In this document: piece after piece, positions 5,519-12,383 of the stretch | How the letters are laid out: every line of letters starts with the position of its first letter | Position numbering within the stretch: position 1 is the stretch's first letter | Assembly (NCBI GenBank): GCA_045580405.1 | Contig: JAZNNT010000054.1 | Location: 1-12,383, forward strand | Direction: 5' to 3' | DNA: 12,383 bases | Source of the DNA: SIG452 sp045580405 | Lineage (GTDB): Bacteria > Bacillota > Clostridia > UMGS1840 | The notes under the pieces: model-generated | What the model was told of the DNA's origin: nothing | What the model saw: only the letters and a program-made list of their open reading frames with translations | The model's database searches: none | Translations under genes and position numbers: made by a program

Positions 5519-7975
5519 ATGTTTGAAAAAAAATTTACCGAGAAAGCGGCATCTGTGTTAACCTATGCAGAACAGCTTGCCAGAGATTTTTCCCAAAGTT
5601 ATTTGGGCAGTGAGCATCTGTTGTACGGGCTATTGAAAGAAAAAAACGGCATTGCGTATCGCATTCTTTCGTCAAACGGGTTAACAGAACGAAACCTGTT
5701 GCAGAAAATCAGCGATATTTATGGTGTGCCGTCTTCCGTATATTCCGGAAAAGTCACCTTTACGCCAAAAACAAAACAGATGATTGAGCTCAGTTTCTTG
5801 GAAGCCAAGGAAATGGGACATAACTATATCGGCACAGAACATTTGTTATTGGCTTTGTTGTCTTTGGAAGATTCCATAGCAGGAAGAATCCTTTTACAAC
5901 TAAAATTGAATCCCGAAAAAATGAAAACAGATATTTATGACATGGTATCGGGAGGGATGCTTCCTCCAAGCTTGGGAGAGAAAACAAAAAACACCCATAG
6001 TTCAAAAAAATCAGCTGTAGAAACACCGTTTTTAAACAGCGTTTCCAGAGATTTGACCAAAATGTGTTTGGAGGGAAGCGTAGACCCGGTGATCGGTCGT
6101 GACAAAGAAATCGAACGGGTCGTTCAAGTACTTTGTCGCCGCAGTAAAAACAATCCATGCCTAATAGGAGAACCGGGCGTTGGAAAGACGGCAATTATTG
6201 AAGGATTGGCGCAAAAGATTGCCGACGGCGATATTCCCGATATCTTAAAAAACAAACGAATTTTATCGTTGGATATTTCATCCGTTTTGGCAGGCACCAA
6301 ATATCGAGGGGAGTTTGAAGAACGGGTAAAAAAAGCGGTGGATGAGGCAAAGAAAAATGAAAATATCATCTTATTTATTGACGAAATCCATAATATTGTG
6401 GGGGCAGGGGCAGCAGAAGGAGCCATTGATGCAGCAAATATTTTAAAGCCCTTTTTAAGCCGGGGAGAAATTCATTTAATTGGTGCCACCACCTTTGAAG
6501 AATATCGGAAACATATCGAAAAGGATGCCGCACTGGAACGACGGTTTCAACCTGTAATTGTTGCGGAACCAAGTATTGAGGATACCGTTCGTATGTTAGA
6601 CGGTATTAAAGACCATTATGAAACACATCACAATGTGAAAATTACCGAGGAGGCGATCCGAAGTGCAGCAGAATTGTCGCATCGCTATTTGCGGGATCGG
6701 TTTCTTCCTGATAAAGCCATTGATTTAATAGATGAAGCAGCCTCCCGCATGAAATTAAAATTGCATACTGTTCCGTCTCATATCCGTGATACGGAAAGTA
6801 AATTGAAAGGGGTTTTAAAAGAAAAGGAAGAGGCAATTACGACTCAGGATTACAGTCGTGCACTGGTTATGCGAGAAGAGGAAAATGCCTTGCATGAAGA
6901 CTATCAAACCCAAATGGACGCATGGAGGACATCCAGATTTCAGGATGAACAGGTGATAACGTCTGCTCACATCAGCGATATCGTTGCAGAATGGACGGGG
7001 ATTCCGTTAACCAAATTAGAGCAAGATGAACAAACCAAACTGTTGGATTTGGAGGATAACTTAAAAGAGAGAATTGTTGGTCAGGAGGAAGCAATTTCCG
7101 CAGTTTCCAAGGCAATCAGACGGGCAAAAGCAGGACTGAACGATCCCGACAGACCGCTGGGGTCCTTTTTGTTCTTAGGTCCAACCGGAGTGGGAAAAAC
7201 TGAGCTGTCCAAAGCGTTAGCCAAGCAAGTTTTTGGCACGGAAGATGCCATGATTCGGTTGGATATGTCAGAGTATATGGAAAAGCACAGCGTTTCAAAA
7301 ATGATTGGCTCTCCACCTGGATATGTGGGCTATCAGGAGGGCGGAAAGCTCACAGAAAAAATCCGCCGCTATCCCTACAGCTTAGTGCTTTTTGACGAAA
7401 TTGAAAAAGCGCATCCTGATGTGTTCCATCTGTTGCTTCAGATTTTGGATGATGGCATTTTAACCGATTCCTCCGGCAGACGGGTCAGCTTTAAAAATGC
7501 ATTGTTAATTATGACATCCAATATTGGAGCTAAGGAGTTAACGGAGGAGATTCGTCCCACGGGATTTCGGGAGCAAGGCTTCGACCATCTTAAGAATCAT
7601 GAAGAGCTGTCTCAAAAAGTCATCAAAAAGCTGAATAAATATTTCCGTCCGGAGTTTCTAAATCGGATTGATGAAATGATTGTATTTCGGAAACTGACGG
7701 AGCAAGATTTGAAAAAGATTGTTGAAATTTTACTGAATCGACTTCAGCAAAGATTAAAAAAACAAGGCTTTTATGTGAGCTTTTCCGAGGAGGTTATTTC
7801 TCATATTGTAAAGTTCGGTTCGGATTCACGCTACGGCGCCAGACCCTTAAAACGGGCGGTTCAAAAACAAATTGAAGATTTTTTGGCAGAGGCAATTCTA
7901 AGAGGAGAATTTTTAAAAGAAAAACCTGTGAAAATTATTTTAAAAAATGATAAAATCTGCTTGGAAATAAATTGA
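5519..7975 (+). CDS. clpC: ClpC, Hsp100 AAA+ unfoldase of the ClpCP protease
   Basis: An 818-residue ATP-driven unfoldase that threads proteins into ClpP. Domains in order: Clp_N double repeat (about 1-145); first AAA+ domain with Walker A GEPGVGKT (217-224), pore loop KYRG (261-264) and Walker B LFIDEIHN (285-292); a UVR-like middle segment (about 430-465, with DYSRAL around 444-449), typical of ClpC rather than ClpB; second AAA+ domain with Walker A GPTGVGKT (554-561), VGYQEGG pore loop and Walker B LFDEIEKA (624-631). A TGF tripeptide (681-683) sits where ClpC has its ClpP-docking VGF loop, so partnership with ClpP is likely. The ATG at 5519 gives the normal ClpC N-terminus and follows GAGGTG. 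The same frame stays open for 138 more codons upstream, but that stretch crosses two other genes and two terminators. It stands apart from ctsR-mcsA-mcsB, its usual neighbours in many Firmicutes. Confidence 0.96.
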   Translation: MFEKKFTEKAASVLTYAEQLARDFSQSYLGSEHLLYGLLKEKNGIAYRILSSNGLTERNLLQKISDIYGVPSSVYSGKVTFTPKTKQMIELSFLEAKEMGHNYIGTEHLLLALLSLEDSIAGRILLQLKLNPEKMKTDIYDMVSGGMLPPSLGEKTKNTHSSKKSAVETPFLNSVSRDLTKMCLEGSVDPVIGRDKEIERVVQVLCRRSKNNPCLIGEPGVGKTAIIEGLAQKIADGDIPDILKNKRILSLDISSVLAGTKYRGEFEERVKKAVDEAKKNENIILFIDEIHNIVGAGAAEGAIDAANILKPFLSRGEIHLIGATTFEEYRKHIEKDAALERRFQPVIVAEPSIEDTVRMLDGIKDHYETHHNVKITEEAIRSAAELSHRYLRDRFLPDKAIDLIDEAASRMKLKLHTVPSHIRDTESKLKGVLKEKEEAITTQDYSRALVMREEENALHEDYQTQMDAWRTSRFQDEQVITSAHISDIVAEWTGIPLTKLEQDEQTKLLDLEDNLKERIVGQEEAISAVSKAIRRAKAGLNDPDRPLGSFLFLGPTGVGKTELSKALAKQVFGTEDAMIRLDMSEYMEKHSVSKMIGSPPGYVGYQEGGKLTEKIRRYPYSLVLFDEIEKAHPDVFHLLLQILDDGILTDSSGRRVSFKNALLIMTSNIGAKELTEEIRPTGFREQGFDHLKNHEELSQKVIKKLNKYFRPEFLNRIDEMIVFRKLTEQDLKKIVEILLNRLQQRLKKQGFYVSFSEEVISHIVKFGSDSRYGARPLKRAVQKQIEDFLAEAILRGEFLKEKPVKIILKNDKICLEIN

Positions 7976-8000
7976 CAAAAGTGTAAAAATAGTGTATGAT
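7972..8000 (+). promoter_or_regulatory. Near-consensus sigma-A promoter for the metallo-hydrolase/hemZ/ppa/pfp unit
   Basis: A perfect TTGACA -35 (7972-7977) and TATGAT -10 (7995-8000; five of six) are separated by the ideal 17 bases. The -35 shares its bases with the clpC stop codon (7973-7975). Transcription should begin near 8007, giving a leader of about 55 bases. No terminator hairpin is visible between clpC and the next gene, so read-through from clpC may add to expression. Confidence 0.82.
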
Positions 8001-8062
8001 ATAAGGTAGAAAAAATATAATTGGTGAAGTATATTCTTCTGCCGTATTTTTGAGGGTTTTCT

Positions 8063-8692
8063 ATGCAGATTAAAACAGTCATAACAGGTCAGCTGGAAGA
8101 GAATTGTCATCTTATCTGGGATTGTGAAAAGCGTTGTCTTGTGGTTGATCCCGGTGACGATTTTGATCGTATTTGGGAAGTAATATCTGAGCAAGGACTT
8201 TTGGTTGAAACAATTGCTTTAACACATGGTCACTATGACCATGTGGGTGCTGTCAATGAGCTTCGTAAAAAAACCGGAGCAAAAGTGATTGCTCACGAGG
8301 AAGAAAAGGCTTTGATTGTAAATCCCCAAATATCTCTTTCCTGTTTTTTTAAACCTGATTTTCCAACTCCCGTTGTGGATTTATATGTGCGGGAAGGAGA
8401 CACTGTCACTGCGGGCAGTCTTTCCTTCACTGTAATGCATACTCCCGGGCACACGCAGGGGGGGATGTGCTTATACACAGACGGCATTTTATTTTCCGGA
8501 GATACTGTGTTTTTGGGAACCCTTGGCAGATGGGATTTTCCCACAGGAGATTTGTCCAAACTGATTTATTCCATCACCAAACGGATTTTCTCGCTTCCAT
8601 CTGACACTGTGATTTATTCGGGTCACGGTCCCAAAACAACAGTCGGGGAAGAAAAACATCACAATGAGGTTTTAAGATGGTCATCAATTTAA
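8063..8692 (+). CDS. Metallo-beta-lactamase-fold hydrolase, glyoxalase II-like (YqgX/YcbL type)
   Basis: A 209-residue soluble hydrolase with the full two-metal signature: THGHYDH (His55, His57, Asp59, His60), HTPGHT with His126 (His130 is second in this motif), SGDT with Asp147 and SGHGP with His188. The size and the DPGD, TPGHTQGG and LGTLGRWDFPTGD stretches fit the short glyoxalase II-like group (B. subtilis YqgX, Salmonella YcbL), which hydrolyses thioesters such as S-lactoylglutathione or analogues. The true substrate in organisms without glutathione is not known. The ATG at 8063 follows a modest GAGG (8052-8055). It is the first gene after a strong promoter. Its end overlaps hemZ by 16 bases, implying translational coupling, but a shared function is not established. 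Confidence 0.9.
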   Translation: MQIKTVITGQLEENCHLIWDCEKRCLVVDPGDDFDRIWEVISEQGLLVETIALTHGHYDHVGAVNELRKKTGAKVIAHEEEKALIVNPQISLSCFFKPDFPTPVVDLYVREGDTVTAGSLSFTVMHTPGHTQGGMCLYTDGILFSGDTVFLGTLGRWDFPTGDLSKLIYSITKRIFSLPSDTVIYSGHGPKTTVGEEKHHNEVLRWSSI

Positions 8693-10059
8693 AAAATGAG
8701 ATAGAATCTTTTCACTATGGGATATACCATCTTTTGAAAATGATTTTCCCTTTCGATGAAATCATCTGTAATGGCGAAAATGCTGATTTGGATATTTCCT
8801 ATCAAATCAACGATACTTCGGTCACTGTGACCTGTGGGGAAAGAATACAGACAGAACCAATCATCCGCGACGATGTGCTTCTGACATTAAAAAGAGCAAT
8901 TTATTATGTGACCGATGCTCAATTGCCCTTCGGAATTTTAACCGGTGTTCGTCCGTCTCAGACTGCTCTGAAATTTTCAGACAACGTTACCCGGGGATTA
9001 TCCTCTGTGTATCTGGTTTCTCCTAAGAAGGCAGAAGTGATGAAGCAGTGTGCTGACCAACTGATTAAAACAAGTCAAACGCTAACCAAAAAAGAAATTT
9101 CTTTATATATTCATATTCCGTTTTGTCCCACGCGATGTGGTTACTGTTCGTTCACATTAGAGTATTTAAAACCTTACTCATTACTCATTGATGACTATTT
9201 TACCGCACTGCTTCGGGAAGTAAAAGCTGTGCTGCAAACTGTTCAGGAATGTGATTTGAGCTTAAACTCTGTCTATATCGGTGGTGGCACACCTACCGTG
9301 TTAACGGAAAAACAGTTAGAAGAGCTGATTAAAACAGTTTTATCTTTTCAAACTCCAAAGGAGTTTTCTGTGGAAGCAGGACGGGCGGATACGGTAACAT
9401 ATGAAAAACTTTCTGTGTTGTCTCAGATGGGGGTAAACCGCATCAGCATCAATCCGCAGACCTTAAATCAGGCGACTCTGGATCGAATCGGAAGACGGCA
9501 TACCGTTACCGAGTTTTTAAAAGCCTATGAATTAAGTCGAAAATTTTCTTTTGATACTGTGAACACCGATTTAATTGCGGCACTTCCGGGGGAAAATTTT
9601 TCGGATTATAAATATTCTTTGGACGGCATTTTAGCCTTAAAACCTGAGCATATCACCGTACATACCTTATGTAAAAAACGAACCTCCGATCTTCGGATGC
9701 AAAATGCGAAGGAGCAGTTTTTAGAAGCGGAAAGGATGCTTCAATATTCTTATGAAGTGTTAGCCGATTCTTACCAGCCATATTATATCTACCGTCAGAA
9801 AAATGCGGTGGCAGGATTGGAAAACATTGGCTTTATGCGAAATAATAAGGTATGTAGATATAATATTTTTATGATGGAGGAGATTTCGTCTGTCATAGCG
9901 GTTGGTGCTGGAGGAACCTCCAAGCTGACTGATTTTATCACGAAAAAACCGTTTTCCAAACTACGCACTGACAAGCAACCGGAACGGTACATGAAGGACC
10001 TGGATGACATTATTCGTGAAAAACAAAATTTTTTACAAGAGGGAAGTCATCTGCTTTAA
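8677..10059 (+). CDS. hemZ: HemZ, radical-SAM coproporphyrinogen III oxidase-like protein
   Basis: A 460-residue member of the HemN/HemW/HemZ radical-SAM family. An N-terminal region of about 135 residues, including the LPFGILTGVRPSQ stretch seen in HemZ proteins, precedes the radical-SAM domain. The [4Fe-4S] site is CPTRCGYC (Cys150, Cys154, Cys157), here with the family's aromatic-containing YIHIPFC lead-in. GGGTPT, the SAM-binding glycine motif, follows, then the SINPQTLN segment. HemZ was linked genetically to anaerobic haem synthesis in B. subtilis, but its biochemical activity is less secure than that of HemN, and HemW-like haem handling is an alternative. No other haem genes are in the window. 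The start overlaps the upstream gene by 16 bases and has GAGG at 8666-8669. The pyrophosphatase gene follows 21 bases on. Confidence 0.88.
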   Translation: MVINLKNEIESFHYGIYHLLKMIFPFDEIICNGENADLDISYQINDTSVTVTCGERIQTEPIIRDDVLLTLKRAIYYVTDAQLPFGILTGVRPSQTALKFSDNVTRGLSSVYLVSPKKAEVMKQCADQLIKTSQTLTKKEISLYIHIPFCPTRCGYCSFTLEYLKPYSLLIDDYFTALLREVKAVLQTVQECDLSLNSVYIGGGTPTVLTEKQLEELIKTVLSFQTPKEFSVEAGRADTVTYEKLSVLSQMGVNRISINPQTLNQATLDRIGRRHTVTEFLKAYELSRKFSFDTVNTDLIAALPGENFSDYKYSLDGILALKPEHITVHTLCKKRTSDLRMQNAKEQFLEAERMLQYSYEVLADSYQPYYIYRQKNAVAGLENIGFMRNNKVCRYNIFMMEEISSVIAVGAGGTSKLTDFITKKPFSKLRTDKQPERYMKDLDDIIREKQNFLQEGSHLL

Positions 10060-10080
10060 ATTTTAATAGGAGGAATCCGG

Positions 10081-10614
10081 ATGAACATTTGGCATGATAT
10101 GAGGGATGAGCGAATCACCCCCGAAAAGTTTTCTGCTGTGATAGAAATTGAAAAAGGTGGAAAAAACAAATATGAACTGGATAAGGAAACCGGTCTTTTA
10201 AAGTTAGACCGTGTGTTATACACTTCCACCCATTATCCGGCAAACTATGGGTTTATTCCCAGAACCTATGCTCAGGACGGTGACCCGTTAGATGTGTTGG
10301 TGCTTTGTACGGAAGGTATTCTTCCCATGACGGTGGTGGAATGTTATCCCATTGGTGTTATCCGTATGATTGATGACGGAGCCGTTGACGAAAAAATTAT
10401 TGCCGTTTGTGAGAACGACCCGTATCACAATTCTTTCCGTGACGTTTCGGAATTGCCCAATCATTTGTTTCACGAAATCAAGCATTTTTACGAAGTGTAT
10501 AAAATGCTGGAATATAAAGAGACCATTGTCAATATGGTGGAAGGTGCAGAGGTAGCAAAACAGGTTATTGCCGATTGCATCGAAAACTATAAAAAAGAAT
10601 TTTTGAAAAAATAA
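10081..10614 (+). CDS. ppa: Inorganic pyrophosphatase, family I
   Basis: A 177-residue soluble Mg-dependent enzyme that hydrolyses pyrophosphate to two phosphates. The family I signature DGDPLDVLV is present with Asp66, Asp68 and Asp71. Other active-site elements are Lys30 and Glu32 in NKYELD, Arg44, Tyr56 in NYGFIP, Asp98 and Asp103 with Lys105 in DDGAVDEK, and the YK pair late in the protein (HFYEVYK). The length is normal for the bacterial hexameric form. The ATG at 10081 has a very strong AGGAGGA site (10068-10074) six bases upstream, the best in this gene cluster, suggesting high translation. It sits directly before a PPi-dependent phosphofructokinase, which uses the same metabolite as phosphoryl donor. 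Confidence 0.96.
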   Translation: MNIWHDMRDERITPEKFSAVIEIEKGGKNKYELDKETGLLKLDRVLYTSTHYPANYGFIPRTYAQDGDPLDVLVLCTEGILPMTVVECYPIGVIRMIDDGAVDEKIIAVCENDPYHNSFRDVSELPNHLFHEIKHFYEVYKMLEYKETIVNMVEGAEVAKQVIADCIENYKKEFLKK

Positions 10615-10624
10615 CTTACAACAT

Positions 10625-10629
10625 GGAGA
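10625..10629 (+). promoter_or_regulatory. Ribosome-binding site deciding the pfp start
   Basis: GGAGA lies five bases before the ATG at 10635. The in-frame ATG at 10623 overlaps this site and has no Shine-Dalgarno sequence of its own, so the later ATG is preferred. Confidence 0.65.
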
Positions 10630-10634
10630 ACATT

Positions 10635-11837
10635 ATGAAAAGTTTATTGGTAGCCCAGTCCGGCGGTCCCACTGCCGCCATTAACGCAAGCTTGGCAGGC
10701 GTCATCAGCGGTGCCCAAAAAGAAATCAATATTGATAAGATTTACGGAGCCGTTTACGGCATTGAAGGCGTGTTAAATGATAATTTAATAGAACTAAACG
10801 GTATTGATTTGGATGTTTTAAAACAGACGCCGGCGGCGTATTTAGGTTCTTGCCGCAAAAAATTACCGGCAGCATCCGATAACCCGGAAATTTATCAGCA
10901 GATTTTTTCTTATTTTTCTCACAAAAACATTGGTTATTTTCTCTATATTGGTGGAAATGACTCCATGGACACCGTTTGTAAATTATCTGATTATGCCAAA
11001 GAGCATCACATAGATGTAAAAATCATTGGTGTTCCCAAAACTATTGATAATGATTTGGCAATCACAGACCATACGCCGGGATTTGGTTCTGCGGCAAAAT
11101 ATGTGGCAACTACTGTTGCAGAAATCACGGAAGACAGTATGGTATATGATTTAAAATCTGTCACCGTTGTGGAAATTATGGGACGTCATGCAGGATGGTT
11201 AACCGGTGCAGCAGCTTTGGCGAGAAATGAAAACAGAAGCGCACCTCACCTAATATATTTACCTGAGGTGGCTTTTTCCAAAGAACAGTTTTTAAAAGAT
11301 ATTCAAGCTTTATTTGAAAAAGGCATCCATCAGGTGATTGTGGCAGTTTCCGAAGGGATTCACGATGAAAATGGAACTTTGATTTGCGAGGGTGCAACCA
11401 GCACTACCGATTCCTTTGGCCATGCTATGTTAAGCGGTGCAGGAAAAGCGCTGGAAAACTTAGTAAAAGCCGAGCTTTCTTGCAAGGCAAGAAGCGTGGA
11501 ATTAAATGTTTGTCAGCGCTGTGCCGGACACTTGTTATCCAAAACTGATATCACGGAATCCTTTGCCATCGGAGAAGCTGGAGTACAGCAGGCTGTGGCA
11601 GGGCATAGCGGAGAAATGATGGTGTTTCGGCGTCTCTCCGGTACCCCTTATGAAATTAGTATGGAAGGTGCCGATATCCATAAAAGTGCTAACATCGAAA
11701 AATGTGTACCCACCGAGTGGATTGTGGACAATAATGATGTCACAGAAGAACTTATTTCATACTTACAGCCGCTCATTTTAGGTGAAGTTTGCGTTGTGTT
11801 TGACGAAAACGGCTTGCCAAAACACTTACATAGATAG
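10635..11837 (+). CDS. pfp: Pyrophosphate-dependent 6-phosphofructokinase
   Basis: A 400-residue glycolytic enzyme converting fructose-6-phosphate and PPi to fructose-1,6-bisphosphate and phosphate, a reversible step. The N-terminal AQSGGPTAAINASL is the family opening. Donor specificity can be read directly: GGNDSMD (106-112) has Asp109 where ATP enzymes have Gly (E. coli Gly104), and PKTIDND (134-140) has Lys135 where ATP enzymes have Gly. Both residues mark the PPi-using class. Asp138 is the catalytic base, and MGRHAGW (from 182) binds the sugar phosphate. The ATG at 10635 is chosen over one at 10623, which would add four residues (MENI). It lies 20 bases after ppa, with no terminator between, and 11 bases before the next gene. 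Confidence 0.95.
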   Translation: MKSLLVAQSGGPTAAINASLAGVISGAQKEINIDKIYGAVYGIEGVLNDNLIELNGIDLDVLKQTPAAYLGSCRKKLPAASDNPEIYQQIFSYFSHKNIGYFLYIGGNDSMDTVCKLSDYAKEHHIDVKIIGVPKTIDNDLAITDHTPGFGSAAKYVATTVAEITEDSMVYDLKSVTVVEIMGRHAGWLTGAAALARNENRSAPHLIYLPEVAFSKEQFLKDIQALFEKGIHQVIVAVSEGIHDENGTLICEGATSTTDSFGHAMLSGAGKALENLVKAELSCKARSVELNVCQRCAGHLLSKTDITESFAIGEAGVQQAVAGHSGEMMVFRRLSGTPYEISMEGADIHKSANIEKCVPTEWIVDNNDVTEELISYLQPLILGEVCVVFDENGLPKHLHR

Positions 11838-11848
11838 GAACTACAAAA

Positions 11849-12383
11849 ATGTATCAGGATTTTTCATATTATTATGACCGTTTTGCCTATGATATTGATT
11901 ATGGCAAATTTTATCGGTACTACAAAAAAATATTTGAGAAATTTTCCATAAATCCCAAGCTTGTTCTGGATATCTGTTGCGGTACGGGAACCTTAACCCG
12001 ACTGATGGCAAAAGATTATGAGATGATTGGAGTAGATAACTCCTGGGAAATGCTGGATGTTGCCAGAGAAAAAGATCCTGATGCTACCATTTTATACTTA
12101 AATCAGTCGATGACCGATTTTGAGCTTTACGGTACGGTAGATGTGTGCTACTCCTCTTTGGATAGTGTGAACTACCTTTTGGAAAAACAAGATTTAAAAA
12201 AACATTTTAAATTGGTAAAAAATTATTTGAACCCCAACGGATTATATATTTTTGATATTTCCACCATTTATAAATTCCGTTATATTTTGGGAAACAACAC
12301 TTTTACTGATGAAACCGAAACTGAAATGTTTGTTTGGCAAAACAATTATGAAGACCGCCTTTTAACTATGGATTTGGATATCT
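11849..12383 (+). CDS. Class I SAM-dependent methyltransferase (5' part, cut by the window end)
   Basis: The first 178 codons of a Rossmann-fold methyltransferase are present. Motif I VLDICCGTGTLT (Asp41, Gly45, Gly47) and the acidic ribose-binding residue in GVDNS (Asp63) define the SAM site. A motif-IV-like CYSSLDSVNYL and a post-motif stretch ending in NPNGLYIFD follow, as in the Methyltransf_11/25 group. The N-terminus is unusually rich in Tyr (YYYDRFAYDIDYGKFYRYY). The substrate cannot be deduced: this group includes small-molecule, tRNA and protein enzymes. The ATG at 11849 follows AGGAA (11836-11840), which overlaps the pfp stop codon, so the two genes are probably coupled. The C-terminus lies beyond the window. 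Confidence 0.86.
   Translation, partial: MYQDFSYYYDRFAYDIDYGKFYRYYKKIFEKFSINPKLVLDICCGTGTLTRLMAKDYEMIGVDNSWEMLDVAREKDPDATILYLNQSMTDFELYGTVDVCYSSLDSVNYLLEKQDLKKHFKLVKNYLNPNGLYIFDISTIYKFRYILGNNTFTDETETEMFVWQNNYEDRLLTMDLDI

Noticed and set aside
5790..6194. 134-codon open frame on the minus strand within clpC
   Set aside because: It is the reverse shadow of a well-supported gene. I see no recognisable motif in its translation and no independent evidence for expression.
8021..8045. Short imperfect palindrome (GAAG...CTTC) in the leader before the metallo-hydrolase gene
   Set aside because: Only four contiguous pairs with an AT loop and no T tract directly after it; too weak to call a terminator, attenuator or operator.
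8223..8245. Perfect 10-bp inverted repeat with a three-base loop inside the metallo-hydrolase gene
   Set aside because: It lies exactly over the HGHYDH metal-binding motif. The His-Gly-His-X-Asp-His codons (CAT GGT CAC ... GAC CAT) are inherently near-palindromic, and there is no T tract, so coding constraint explains it.

Overview
The window is a gene-dense stretch of a moderately AT-rich bacterial chromosome with every gene on the + strand. Gene content and order point to a spore-forming (or ancestrally spore-forming) member of the Clostridia/Firmicutes. The run rlmN-prpC-prkC-rsgA-rpe-thiN-spoVM matches the order known from Bacillus subtilis. HemZ and a pyrophosphate-dependent phosphofructokinase fit an anaerobic clostridial lineage. 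I cannot name the species.

Region 1 (1-5120): the 3' end of rlmN, then a PP2C phosphatase and a PASTA Ser/Thr kinase (a reversible phosphorylation pair), the ribosome-assembly GTPase RsgA, ribulose-phosphate epimerase and thiamine pyrophosphokinase. Spacing is tight (4-nt overlap to 46-nt gap), and three genes use non-ATG starts (GTG for prpC, TTG for rsgA and thiN). The run ends in a 19-bp hairpin with a T tract that begins on the last base of the thiN stop codon.

Region 2 (5121-5518): two short genes, both with strong Shine-Dalgarno sites. One encodes a 58-residue double-hydrophobic protein that I do not recognise. The other encodes a 24-residue peptide that aligns along its length with SpoVM, the amphipathic peptide that marks the forespore membrane and anchors the spore coat, and it sits at the syntenic position. 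A textbook terminator closes this unit. An open frame in register with clpC runs back across both genes and both terminators, so an automatic call could easily give ClpC a false 138-residue N-terminal extension.

Region 3 (5519-7975): clpC, a full-length Hsp100 unfoldase. No ctsR, mcsA or mcsB lies beside it, and I see no CtsR- or CIRCE-like operator in front.

Region 4 (7972-12383): a near-consensus sigma-A promoter (TTGACA, 17-nt spacer, TATGAT) overlaps the clpC stop codon. It probably drives a metallo-beta-lactamase-fold hydrolase, the radical-SAM protein HemZ, inorganic pyrophosphatase, PPi-dependent phosphofructokinase and a class I methyltransferase cut by the window end. No terminator is visible inside this set.

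Most of the window is conserved housekeeping DNA. The least explained part is the thiN-clpC interval, with its hairpin, unrecognised membrane protein and SpoVM microprotein. I found no mobile elements, CRISPR arrays, tRNA or rRNA genes, and apart from the thiN-clpC interval no gap between genes exceeds 100 bases.
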